In this document: piece by piece, positions 51,604 to 60,088 of the stretch
Position numbering within the stretch: position 1 is the stretch's first letter
Layout of the letters: every line of letters starts with the position of its first letter
Assembly (NCBI RefSeq): GCF_013284035.1
Contig: NZ_CP054141.1
Location: 1,798,001-1,862,000, forward strand
Length of the DNA: 64,000 nt
From: Flavobacterium sp. M31R6
GTDB taxonomy: Bacteria; Bacteroidota; Bacteroidia; Flavobacteriales; Flavobacteriaceae
Direction: 5' to 3'
Translations under genes and position numbers: made by a program
Notes under the pieces: model-generated
Databases searched by the model: none
Told to the model about the DNA's origin: nothing
What the model saw: the letters and a program-made list of their open reading frames with translations, nothing else

Positions 51604-52791
51604 ATGAAACGTGTAGTTGTAGGTCTTTCTGGTGGTGTAGATTCAAGTGTAGCGGCATATTTGTTGCAACAGCAAGGATATGAGGTAATAGGTCTTTTTA
51701 TGAAGAATTGGCACGATGATTCAGTGACAATTTCAAATGAATGTCCTTGGTTGGAAGACAGTAACGATGCCTTATTGGTTGCCGAAAAATTAGGTATTCC
51801 TTTTCAGACAGTTGATTTAAGCGAACAATACCAAGAAAAAATCGTTGATTATATGTTCAGCGAATATGAAAAAGGGAGAACTCCAAACCCTGACGTACTT
51901 TGTAACCGCGAAATAAAATTTGACGTTTTTATGAAAATCGCTTTGAGTCTTGGTGCCGATTATGTGGCTACAGGGCATTATTGCCGAAAAGGTGAAATCG
52001 AAGTGAATGGTAAAAAAGTATACCAACTCCTTGCCGGTGTTGATAACAATAAAGACCAATCTTATTTTTTATGCCAATTATCCCAAGAACAATTGTCTAA
52101 AGCATTGTTTCCAATTGGTGAATTAACAAAACCCGAAGTACGTGAAATAGCTGCTCAAATGGAATTGGTAACAGCCGAAAAGAAAGATTCCCAGGGACTT
52201 TGCTTTATTGGAAAAGTACGTTTGCCTGAATTTTTGCAGCAAAAACTACAGCCAAAAGAAGGTACAATTATCCAAATTGATAAAAACGATTCTGTGTATT
52301 CTTATGAAATGCAGAATGAATTATCTGTTGAAGAGCAATTGCTTTTTGCTTCCAGAAAAATACCTTATACGCCAAAAATGGGTAAGATAATGGGGAAACA
52401 TCAAGGAGCTCATTATTTTACGGTTGGTCAAAGAAAAGGTTTGAATGTTGGTGGGACAACAGATCCTTTGTTTGTCATTGCCACAGATGTAGAGACTAAT
52501 ACAATTTATACTGGTTTGTCGAGTATGCATCCGGGATTATTCAAAAAAGCTTTGTTTATTGAAAAATCCGAAGTGCATTGGATTCGTGAAGATTTGGCTT
52601 TGGCCAATGGTGAATCGATGGAAGTTATGGCGCGTATTCGATATAGACAGCCTTTGCAAAAAGCCACTTTGCATCAATTTGAAAATGGTATGTATGTTTC
52701 TTTTGAAGAACCACAATCAGCTATTACAGAGGGGCAATTTGCTGCTTGGTATTTAGGGGATGAGTTAGTTGGTTCTGGGGTTATTTCGTAA
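51604..52791 (+). CDS. mnmA: tRNA-specific 2-thiouridylase MnmA
   Basis: MnmA thiolates U34 of Lys, Glu and Gln tRNAs with ATP and a sulfur relay. The 395-residue protein shows the PP-loop [15 protein letters not shown], the first catalytic cysteine in [24 protein letters not shown], the second catalytic cysteine in [17 protein letters not shown], and the C-terminal barrel ending ([21 protein letters not shown]). The ATG at 51604 is used in preference to a TTG two codons upstream. It is monocistronic with a good promoter. Confidence 0.96.
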   Translation: MKRVVVGLSGGVDSSVAAYLLQQQGYEVIGLFMKNWHDDSVTISNECPWLEDSNDALLVAEKLGIPFQTVDLSEQYQEKIVDYMFSEYEKGRTPNPDVLCNREIKFDVFMKIALSLGADYVATGHYCRKGEIEVNGKKVYQLLAGVDNNKDQSYFLCQLSQEQLSKALFPIGELTKPEVREIAAQMELVTAEKKDSQGLCFIGKVRLPEFLQQKLQPKEGTIIQIDKNDSVYSYEMQNELSVEEQLLFASRKIPYTPKMGKIMGKHQGAHYFTVGQRKGLNVGGTTDPLFVIATDVETNTIYTGLSSMHPGLFKKALFIEKSEVHWIREDLALANGESMEVMARIRYRQPLQKATLHQFENGMYVSFEEPQSAITEGQFAAWYLGDELVGSGVIS

Positions 52792-53106
52792 TGATTGAAG
52801 AAAAGGTGGTTTTTGAAACATATAAGACATATAAGTTGAATTGAAGCCAACATGTGGTTAACATCATAAAAATTTTGAAACAGATAAGAAATATAAGTTT
52901 AGGAAATTGAAGTGAAACTGAAACTAATACCAAACCAATAATATTAGCCATAGATTAAAAAAATTTACACAGATTTCTTTAATAACTAGGAATAAAATCT
53001 TGGTGAATCTGTGTAATCAGTGGCAAAAAAAGCTTGGTACTCTTTGCAGACAGTCATAAAACTTAAATGTACTTATATGACTTATATGGTTAAATATTGC
53101 TAAAAC
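52792..53106. repeat. Intergenic block of nested direct and inverted repeats
   Basis: Two imperfect direct copies of TTTTGAAACATATAAGACAT-like sequence lie near 52810 and 52873. Their inverted counterpart ACTTATATGACTTATATGG lies at 53071-53090. Between them a further inverted repeat pairs GCCATAGATTA...ACACAGATT (52947-52975) with AATCTGTGTAATC-AGTGGC (53006-53024). The ACACAGATT/AATCTGTGT type is a dispersed flavobacterial repeat that I know from other genomes. No gene is present. Confidence 0.65.
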
Positions 53107-54720
53107 ATGAAAAAAATATTGTTTATTATTTTGTTCTTTTCCTGTTTTGTGGGATTTTCCCAAGAAGATGCTTGGGTATATTTTAATGTCAAAAATAATT
53201 CTCAAAGTTATTATGACAATCCTTTGTTGATGTTTTCGCAAAGAGCCATAGATCGAAGAACTAAGCAAAATATTCTTTTGGATTCAAAAGATATTCCTAT
53301 TAATCCCGCTTTTATTAGTCAAATAAAAGGGGTTTCGGGAATTACGGTTATGGCAAAATCCAAGTGGCTAAATGCTTTGCATATTCGTGGAACTCAAACA
53401 GCAATTAATTCCTTGAAATCTTTCTCATTTGTTGATAAAATCGATTTTGCCAATAAATCACTCAATACGACTGGAAAAAAAGCTACTTCTAACAAAATGA
53501 AAGCCGTTAATAAAGTATTGGCAACACAAATCGATTTTGCATATGGTAGTTCTGCAAATCAAATTCAAATGCTTCACGGAGATGTATTGCATCAGCAGAA
53601 TTATACAGGTTCAGGAAAAATAATAGCGGTTATGGACGCTGGTTTTCCTGGAGTTAATACAGCGCAACCATTCCAAAGACTGCGAGACAACAATCAAATA
53701 TTGGGAGGTTATGATTTTGTGAATAAAGATTCCAATTTTTATAAAGGAGATTCGCATGGTGCGATGGTTCTTTCTTCTATGGGAGGATATAAAGATAATG
53801 CTCTTATAGGAACTGCTCCAGACGCTTCTTATTATTTGTTTAGAACAGAAGATGCTGCAACCGAAAATCCTGTTGAAGAATCCTATTGGGTGGAGGCGGC
53901 AGAGAAAGCGGATAGTTTGGGAGTGGATGTTATCAATACCTCATTGGGCTATTTTGAATTTGACAATACAGCCTACAATCATACGTATAATGATATGGAC
54001 GGAAAAACGGCTTTTATGACTCGCGGTGCCGAAATTGCTTTTTCTCGTGGAATGGTAGTGGTGGTTTCCGCTGGGAATGAGGGAGCTACTGCAAATCCTC
54101 ATATAGCAGTCCCTGCAGATGGTATTTTTGTACTTACTGTGGGAGCAGTAAATGCAACCAAAACGGTAACCAGTTTTAGTTCCATCGGTCCTTCATTTGA
54201 CGGAAGAGTAAAACCAGATATTATGGCGCAAGGTCAAGCAGTCGTTTTATCTGATTCTTCAGGGAATATTGTAACAGCAAACGGAACTTCTTTTTCGAGT
54301 CCAATTACGGCAGGAATGGTGGCTTGTTTGTGGCAAGCGTTTCCAAATAAAACTAATAAAGAAATCAAAGATTTAATTGTGAAATCAGCCGATAGGTGTA
54401 CTGCTCCGAATAATCAATATGGGTATGGAATTCCAGATTTTAGCTTGGCTTTGTCCAATGGATTGGGAATTAATGATTTTTCTATAAAAAATGTTTTTCT
54501 GTATCCCAATCCAACAACTGATGTAACTACTGTTTCGTTTTTGAGTAATTTTGATTCAGGAGTATTTCGTATTTATTCTATGCTAGGACAAAAAATAACA
54601 GAGCAGAAAATTTCAAAAACTTCACCAACTATTTCCCTAAAAGCATTGCAAGCTGGAATCTATATTTATGAAATAGATTGTAATGGCAATGTGACTACCG
54701 GAAAACTAATCAAACAATAA
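53107..54720 (+). CDS. Secreted S8 (subtilisin-type) serine protease with T9SS type A sorting tail
   Basis: The 537-residue protein has a signal peptide (to VGFSQ) and a pro-like segment (~20-165). The peptidase domain has the catalytic Asp in IIAVMDAGFPGV, His in KGDSHGAMVLSSMGG and Ser in NGTSFSSPITAGMVA. The C-terminal ~75 residues are a type IX secretion sorting domain (VFLYPNPTTDVTTVSFL, ending GNVTTGKLIKQ). It should therefore be exported across the outer membrane. It lies 13 bp before the nitronate monooxygenase gene, which is unusually close. Confidence 0.92.
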   Translation: MKKILFIILFFSCFVGFSQEDAWVYFNVKNNSQSYYDNPLLMFSQRAIDRRTKQNILLDSKDIPINPAFISQIKGVSGITVMAKSKWLNALHIRGTQTAINSLKSFSFVDKIDFANKSLNTTGKKATSNKMKAVNKVLATQIDFAYGSSANQIQMLHGDVLHQQNYTGSGKIIAVMDAGFPGVNTAQPFQRLRDNNQILGGYDFVNKDSNFYKGDSHGAMVLSSMGGYKDNALIGTAPDASYYLFRTEDAATENPVEESYWVEAAEKADSLGVDVINTSLGYFEFDNTAYNHTYNDMDGKTAFMTRGAEIAFSRGMVVVVSAGNEGATANPHIAVPADGIFVLTVGAVNATKTVTSFSSIGPSFDGRVKPDIMAQGQAVVLSDSSGNIVTANGTSFSSPITAGMVACLWQAFPNKTNKEIKDLIVKSADRCTAPNNQYGYGIPDFSLALSNGLGINDFSIKNVFLYPNPTTDVTTVSFLSNFDSGVFRIYSMLGQKITEQKISKTSPTISLKALQAGIYIYEIDCNGNVTTGKLIKQ

Positions 54721-54733
54721 GCAACGTTTATAT

Positions 54734-55677
54734 ATGAACAAAATTACAAGCCTTTTCAATATTAAATATCCTATTATTCAGGCAGGAATGATTTGGAACA
54801 GTGGTTATAAATTAGCTAGCGCCGTTAGTAATGCAGGAGGATTGGGCTTGATTGGTGCCGGTTCTATGTATCCAGAAATATTAAGAGAGCATATCCAAAA
54901 ATGTAAAAAAGCAACAGATAAACCATTTGGGGTCAATGTTCCTATGTTGTATCCAAATATTGACGAAATAATGAAAATTATTGTCGATGAAGGAGTAAAA
55001 ATCGTTTTTACATCGGCTGGAAATCCTAAAACCTGGACTCCTTTTTTGAAAGAAAATGGAATAACGGTTGTGCATGTAGTGAGTAGTTCTGTTTTTGCTT
55101 TGAAGGCTCAAGATGCGGGAGTTGATGCTGTTGTAGCCGAAGGATTTGAGGCTGGGGGACACAATGGACGTGAAGAAACGACGACCTTTACTTTGATACC
55201 GATGGTAAAAGATAAAATTTCTATTCCGCTAATTGCTGCGGGGGGATAGCTACAGGTCGTGGAATGCTTGCCGCAATGGTTCTTGGGGCAGATGGAGTGC
55301 AAGTGGGGAGTAGATTTGCCGCTTCGTTGGAGTCTTCTTCACATCAAAATTTTAAGCAAACTATTATTGATCTCCAAGAAGGAGGCACTCAATTGACACT
55401 GAAAGAACTTGCACCTGTTCGTTTGATTAAAAATAAATTTTATAAAGACGTACAGGAGTTGTATGAAAAATGTCCGACTAAAGAAGAACTGGCTACTCTA
55501 CTAGGAAGGGCTAGAGCCAAAAGAGGAATGTTTGAAGGGGATTTGATTGAAGGGGAATTGGAAATTGGTCAAATAGCGGGACTAATCAAAGAAATATTGC
55601 CGGCAAAAGATATAGTAAATGAGATGATTGCCGAATTTAAACAAGCAAAGCTGGAAGTAGTTTCATTTGGTTTTTAA
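54734..55677 (+). pseudogene. Nitronate monooxygenase (2-nitropropane dioxygenase-like), frameshifted at a G tract
   Basis: An FMN-dependent enzyme of the nitronate monooxygenase/enoyl-reductase-like TIM-barrel family. Residues 1-171 (54734-55249) read MNKITSLFNIKYPIIQAGMIW, GGLGLIGAGS and EGFEAGGHNGREETTTF and stop after IPLIAAGG. The frame then resumes at GMLAAMVLGADGVQVGSRF (55264-55677). The stop arises because a G run at 55240-55245 holds six Gs; a seventh would give IAAGGIATGRGMLAA and a normal protein of 314 residues. This could be a real mutation, a phase-variable tract or a sequencing error. Nothing else in the gene is damaged. Confidence 0.85.
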
Positions 55678-55713
55678 AATTGTTATATTTGTTTTCATAC
55701 AAATTTTAAGATA

Positions 55714-56127
55714 ATGAGTAAGTTAAAAATAGGGTCTCTATTATTGTTTCTTTTTTTTGGATTGAATCATGGATTTAGTCAAACCTATAAATTCAAAACA
55801 ACGGGTTTAAGTGTTTCAGTGAAAGAGGGGAAAGGCAAATTTGGTGATTGGAGCGAATTAAAACCAGTAAGTATATTGGTAAATTTGGATACCAACAAAA
55901 ATAGAATTGTGATTTATTCGGAAGTAATTCAGTTGTTTGAAATTATCGAATCTCTTCCTGTTGAAGAAAGTACAACTGATCTTGTTTATCCATTTGTTTG
56001 TAAAGATAACAATGGAGAAGATTGTACTCTTTCCTTTATTACCCGAAAAAAACAAGATAACAGGAAACAACTGTACGTCAAATATGAAGATAGGGTATTC
56101 GCTTATAATATTGTCAATTTTGAATAA
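55714..56127 (+). CDS. Small secreted protein, unknown function
   Basis: The 137-residue protein has a signal peptide (MSKLKIGSLLLFLFFGLNHGFSQ) and a small beta-rich domain (KTTGLSVSVKEGKGKFGDWSELKPVSILVNLDTNKNRIVIYSEVIQLFEI, read in pieces). It has two cysteines (FVCKDNNGEDC) that could form a disulfide. I do not recognise a family. It starts 36 bp after the nitronate monooxygenase gene and is convergent with the methyltransferase gene, 13 bp away. Confidence 0.7.
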   Translation: MSKLKIGSLLLFLFFGLNHGFSQTYKFKTTGLSVSVKEGKGKFGDWSELKPVSILVNLDTNKNRIVIYSEVIQLFEIIESLPVEESTTDLVYPFVCKDNNGEDCTLSFITRKKQDNRKQLYVKYEDRVFAYNIVNFE

Positions 56128-56140
56128 AAAAAAGAGTTGA

Positions 56141-56920
56141 TTACTCTTTTTTAATCCTGATTTGCATCGCATAATCATAAGGATCAAGAGGCGTAAAAAC
56201 TATATTTTCGGGTTTTACAAAAGACAAATAATTTTTAATTTTTTCTTTTGTAAATCTTTGTGACCAAAATTGCTCTTTGGTGGCAGTAAAGCTATCGCTG
56301 GCATTTGTGATTATTTTCATTCCCATTTTTTGATAAGATTGCTCCTGTTTTTTTCGGGTGTTGCCATTGTCAATGTAGCAGGCACCAAGAATTATTTCTC
56401 CATTTGGTTGTAGTAAAGAATAGGCATTTGAAAAAATAGTTGTAAATTTTTCATTCTTTGATAAATCCAATCTTTTATAGGAATCATTATACTCATTGAA
56501 AGGGAAATTATCGGGATAAAAATTGCCTGGAGTAAACCAAGTACAAATGATTAAATCATATTTTTTCTGAAGCTGATTTAAATTGACAGCATCGAGTAGA
56601 TGTACTTTTAGTTTGTCTTCAATGTGCAGTTCTTCGGCTGTTGCTTGGGCAAGTTTTATACAGGCTTCGGCATTATCGGTACCTTCGTAGTTTTCTATCA
56701 TCTGCCACATTTCGGGAATGGCACTTAGGTGACGTGCTATTCTGGCACTTCCTATTCCAATGTCCAAAAGGGTAAGCGGACTTCCTTTTTTTGAATATGT
56801 TTCGGAGATGACTTTTTTGAGTTCCGTAAATTCGGCCCATTGGGCTTGTAAGAGATCTTCGGATAAATAAGTTTCATCAAATGATTTTTGAACGGTATTT
56901 TCGTTGTCGTACATGTTCAT
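56141..56920 (-). CDS. Class I SAM-dependent methyltransferase
   Basis: The 259-residue protein has the Rossmann SAM-binding motif I LLDIGIGSARIARHL, motif II YEGTDNAEACIKLAQ, and post-motif YDLIICTWFTPGNF. The substrate is unknown. I prefer the ATG at 56920 (or 56914): the longer frame would start at 56941, inside a good minus-strand -7 element, TAAATTTG at 56946-56939, so it cannot be the normal start of a message from that promoter. It is convergent with the small secreted-protein gene. Confidence 0.85.
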   Translation of the reverse strand: MNMYDNENTVQKSFDETYLSEDLLQAQWAEFTELKKVISETYSKKGSPLTLLDIGIGSARIARHLSAIPEMWQMIENYEGTDNAEACIKLAQATAEELHIEDKLKVHLLDAVNLNQLQKKYDLIICTWFTPGNFYPDNFPFNEYNDSYKRLDLSKNEKFTTIFSNAYSLLQPNGEIILGACYIDNGNTRKKQEQSYQKMGMKIITNASDSFTATKEQFWSQRFTKEKIKNYLSFVKPENIVFTPLDPYDYAMQIRIKKE

Positions 56921-56938
56921 AGTCAGTGGTTTTGTACT

Positions 56939-56946
56939 CAAATTTA
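56939..56946 (-). promoter_or_regulatory. -7 element of the methyltransferase gene
   Basis: The plus strand reads CAAATTTA, so the minus strand has TAAATTTG. It overlaps the longest possible start codon and so fixes translation at 56920 or 56914. Confidence 0.5.
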
Positions 56947-57111
56947 ATATTTATTTTTTGTTTTTAGCTTATGAAAATGAAAGTTCTTAATTTCTCAAAA
57001 AGGTCTTGATTGCAGTGCGTGAGGGATTACTTCACTATACATTTATTTTCATAGGAGTTCAGTGAATTTTATTTGAAGCTAGCTACCGAAGTAGCGCGGA
57101 TAGCTCTACGG

Positions 57112-57166
57112 CATTAGGGAAAGAGGCCGAATACTCGTAAAGTTGAGTTGGCATCTTTCCTTAATG
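57112..57166. repeat. Imperfect 17-bp inverted repeat (hairpin)
   Basis: CATTAGGGAAAGAGGCC (57112-57128) pairs with GGCATCTTTCCTTAATG (57150-57166) at 15 of 17 positions around a 21-base loop. It is part of the GC-richer block and has no T run, so it is not a typical terminator. Confidence 0.6.
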
Positions 57167-57271
57167 GGGTCATGCCCAGATTGTTTTGATGATTTACTAA
57201 TTTTTGGTTATCAATGGGTTAATTTATTGTATTAGTTATTTTGTTTTAGACTTTTTTTACAAGATAAAGTG

Positions 57272-57279
57272 TATTTTTG
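57272..57279 (+). promoter_or_regulatory. -7 element of the PafA-like phosphatase gene
   Basis: TATTTTTG matches the -7 consensus and lies 20 bp before the ATG. No convincing -33 TTG or Pho-box-like repeat is visible upstream. Confidence 0.5.
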
Positions 57280-57299
57280 TGTACTATTAAAAATTTATT

Positions 57300-58916
57300 A
57301 TGAGAAAAATTGTTTTGTTTTTAGTATGTGTTTTTTCTATTAGTAGTCAAGCACAACAACGCCCTAAATTGGTTGTTGGAATCGTTGTAGATCAAATGAA
57401 AATGGAGTATTTATATCGTTTTTCGGATGATTTTTCAACTAATGGTTTTAAAAGACTGATGGATAAAGGGTTTACTTTTTATAATATGAATTATAATTAT
57501 GTGCCTACGTTTACTGCTCCTGGACATGCTTCTATCTACACAGGTACAACACCTGCTGTGCATGGAATAATAGGAAATGATTGGTACATTCGTTCTGCTG
57601 GAAAAAACATGTATTGTACGGATGATGCCAGTGTTAAAACGCTAGTGGAAGGTACTGAAAAAGAAGGGGCGATGTCTCCCAAAAACCTATTGAGCACTAC
57701 AATTACTGATGAATTGCGTATGGCAACCAACTTTAATGGGAAAGTGATCGGTTTGAGTATTAAGGATCGTGGCGCTATTTTGCCAGCGGGTCATTTTGCG
57801 AATTGGGCATTTTGGTGTACTAAGTCGGGAGCGTTTATTTCAAGTAGTTTTTATGGGGATAAAATGCCAGATTGGGTTACTCAATTCAACAGTGAAAAGA
57901 ATTATATGAAATATATCGATAAAGGATGGAGTTTGTTGAAGCCGATTGATACTTACAACGAAAGTTTGCCTGATAACAATCCATATGAAGGAAGATTAGA
58001 TAAATCTTTACCACCTGTGTTTCCGTATGATTTAAATAAAATTTACAAAGAAACCGGAATGGAAGTTTTGAAAACGACTCCATTTGGGAATGATTTTTTG
58101 GCTGAATTAGCTATGAGAGCTATTGATAAAGAGGAATTGGGGAAAGATAATATTACCGATTTCTTGGCAGTAAGTTTTTCTTCAACCGATTATGTTGGAC
58201 ATACTTTTGGGCCAAGATCTATGGAGATTCAAGACACTTATTTACGTTTGGATCTTACCATTGCTGCATTTTTGGATTACTTGGATAAAACAGTCGGTAA
58301 GGATAATTACTTAGTTTTCTTGACTGCGGATCATGCTGTTGCCGAAAATCCGATTTATTTGAAAGATCATAAATACAATGTGACCAACATTCCTTCCAAA
58401 GATATTTTTGCTTCGTTGAGTAAATTTTCTACCGATACTTTTGGGGTTAATTTAGTGTTGAATTATTCCAACTTTAATGTTTACTTAGATAGAGACGTTA
58501 TAAAACAAAAAGGATTGGAATTGGCAAGAGTGAAACAAAGTTTCAAAGACTTTTTAATGACGCAAGTGTATGTGAAAAGAGTGTATACTCAAGAAGATAT
58601 TTTAGCAGGTTCTGCTCAAGATTATTATTTAAGTTTTATTTTTAAAGGATATGACCCAAAACAAAGTGGTGATCTTGTTATTCTTGAAGGTGCAGGGTAT
58701 TTGGAAAGTATAGAAACTGGCACTACACATGGAACTCCTAATAGTTATGATACTAATGTGCCTTTACTTTTTTACGGATGGCATGTTCCGCAAGGAGAGT
58801 CAAATAAAAAAGAATACATAACAGAAATAGCTCCTACGCTTTCTAAAATGTTAAAGATTACTACCCCAAATGGTTCAGAATCTCAAGTTTTAGAAGAATT
58901 GTTTGTTAAAAAATAA
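57300..58916 (+). CDS. pafA: PafA-type alkaline phosphatase (phosphate-irrepressible)
   Basis: The 538-residue protein has a signal peptide (to SSQAQ) and belongs to the alkaline phosphatase superfamily. The nucleophile is the Thr near residue 72 in YVPTFTAPGHASIYTG, metal ligands are expected in IVVDQMK, SFSSTDYVGHTFGP, LTADHAVAENP and GTTHGTPNSYD, and the SIKDRGAILPAGH motif carries the Lys and Arg that mark PafA-type phosphomonoesterases. PafA is a calcium- and zinc-dependent enzyme of flavobacteria that is not repressed by phosphate. It cleaves phosphomonoesters in the periplasm or outside. Confidence 0.9.
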   Translation: MRKIVLFLVCVFSISSQAQQRPKLVVGIVVDQMKMEYLYRFSDDFSTNGFKRLMDKGFTFYNMNYNYVPTFTAPGHASIYTGTTPAVHGIIGNDWYIRSAGKNMYCTDDASVKTLVEGTEKEGAMSPKNLLSTTITDELRMATNFNGKVIGLSIKDRGAILPAGHFANWAFWCTKSGAFISSSFYGDKMPDWVTQFNSEKNYMKYIDKGWSLLKPIDTYNESLPDNNPYEGRLDKSLPPVFPYDLNKIYKETGMEVLKTTPFGNDFLAELAMRAIDKEELGKDNITDFLAVSFSSTDYVGHTFGPRSMEIQDTYLRLDLTIAAFLDYLDKTVGKDNYLVFLTADHAVAENPIYLKDHKYNVTNIPSKDIFASLSKFSTDTFGVNLVLNYSNFNVYLDRDVIKQKGLELARVKQSFKDFLMTQVYVKRVYTQEDILAGSAQDYYLSFIFKGYDPKQSGDLVILEGAGYLESIETGTTHGTPNSYDTNVPLLFYGWHVPQGESNKKEYITEIAPTLSKMLKITTPNGSESQVLEELFVKK

Positions 58917-58938
58917 TTACTTTTTTGAAATTTTTTAT

Positions 58939-58975
58939 AATCCCATTCGTTTATGCGGATGGGATTTTTATTTTT
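58939..58975 (+). terminator. Terminator of the phosphatase gene
   Basis: AATCCCATTCG pairs with CGGATGGGATT (one G-T pair) around TTTATG, then a T run, 23 bp after the stop codon. Confidence 0.8.
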
Positions 58976-59058
58976 ATTACTTTTTTTCTTATTTTTGAAA
59001 GGATGGTCTAGGATGAAACTGTTAAATTTGAATTGTTTTGTCTAAATAAATCTAAATT

Positions 59059-60027
59059 ATGAAGAAAATTATCAAAGGAACCTTGCTATTAGTTGTCATT
59101 GTGGTTGTGACAATTTTATTATATGTAAAAGTGGCTTTGCCTAATGTTGGGAAAATCGAATATCTCAGTGTCAAACCAACGGCAAGCCGATTGGAACGAG
59201 GAAAGTATCTTGCAACCCATGTTTGCGTTTGTATTGATTGTCATTCCACTCGTAATTGGAATGAATTTTCGGGACCATTGGTAGATGGGACTTTAGGTAA
59301 AGGAGGAGAAGTTTTTGATCAGAGGTTTGGTTTTCCTGGTAGTTTTTATGCAAAAAACATTACGCCTTCTGGTATTGGTGATTGGACAGATGGAGAAGTT
59401 TTGAGAGCAATTGCTAGTGGTGTTTCAAAAAATGGTGAAGCTTTGTTTCCAATAATGCCACATCCTCATTTTGGAAAAATGGATAAAGGTGATTTGGAAT
59501 CCATCATTGTATATTTAAGAACTTTGAAACCTATCAAAAATATAGTTCCTGAATCTGAACCTGATTTTCCTATGAGTTTTATAATTAATACAATTCCGGA
59601 TGAGCCCCATTTTTCCACTAAACCAAATGAAAGTGATGCTGTTGCTTACGGAGGTTACTTGTTTAATGCCGCTTCTTGTTCGGAATGCCATTCGAAACAA
59701 GAAAAAGGAAAACCAATTGAAGGCATGGAATTGGCGGGTGGTTTTGAGTTTCCAATGGTGACTGGAGGTATTGCACGTTCGGCCAATATTACTCAAGATA
59801 AAGAGACCGGAATTGGTAAATGGACAGAGGCTGATTTTGTTAAACGCTTTAAATCTTATACAGACAGTAGTTATGTTCCTAATAAAATTTCAAAAGGATT
59901 TTTTAATACAGTTATGCCTTGGACAATGTATGGCGGAATGAAAGAACAAGATTTAAAAGCAATTTACGCCTATTTAAAAACGATAAAACCGATACACAAT
60001 AGCGTTGAGAAGTTCACAAATCCTTAG
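59059..60027 (+). CDS. Membrane-anchored diheme c-type cytochrome
   Basis: The 322-residue protein has a single N-terminal membrane anchor (~8-28, LLLVVIVVVTILLYV) and two cytochrome c domains, each with a CxxCH heme motif: CIDCHSTRNW near residue 60 and CSECHSK near residue 213. Probable methionine ligands lie in ALFPIMPHPHFGKM and NTVMPWTMYGGM. It resembles the cytochrome subunits of alcohol, aldehyde or gluconate dehydrogenases, but no dehydrogenase gene is next to it, so the electron donor is unknown. It is convergent with lysA across a shared terminator. Confidence 0.87.
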   Translation: MKKIIKGTLLLVVIVVVTILLYVKVALPNVGKIEYLSVKPTASRLERGKYLATHVCVCIDCHSTRNWNEFSGPLVDGTLGKGGEVFDQRFGFPGSFYAKNITPSGIGDWTDGEVLRAIASGVSKNGEALFPIMPHPHFGKMDKGDLESIIVYLRTLKPIKNIVPESEPDFPMSFIINTIPDEPHFSTKPNESDAVAYGGYLFNAASCSECHSKQEKGKPIEGMELAGGFEFPMVTGGIARSANITQDKETGIGKWTEADFVKRFKSYTDSSYVPNKISKGFFNTVMPWTMYGGMKEQDLKAIYAYLKTIKPIHNSVEKFTNP

Positions 60028-60046
60028 TGGTATATATAAAAAAAAG

Positions 60047-60082
60047 AAATCCCGTCTTGTTTTTTAGAACTAGACGGGATTT
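60047..60082. terminator. Bidirectional terminator
   Basis: AAATCCCGTCT pairs with AGACGGGATTT around TGTTTTTTAGAACT, with A-rich left and T-rich right flanks. It lies between the converging cytochrome and lysA genes. Confidence 0.85.
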
Positions 60083-60088
60083 TTTATA

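Larger units (their letters stand above)
56942..57299. other. 358-bp gap before the PafA gene with a GC-richer repeat block
   Basis: From about 57010 to 57180 the sequence is clearly GC-richer than neighbouring gaps and looks like a dispersed flavobacterial repeat, with text such as GCGTGAGGGATTAC and TAGCGCGGATAGCTC. Its right half is a hairpin (separate entry). The last ~100 bases are AT-rich and end in the -7 element TATTTTTG (57272-57279). Confidence 0.55.

Noticed and set aside
52792..53106. tRNA or small structured RNA in the repeat block
   Set aside because: No cloverleaf with a CCA-ready acceptor or T-loop GTTCGA motif could be found; the pairing is explained by dispersed inverted repeats.
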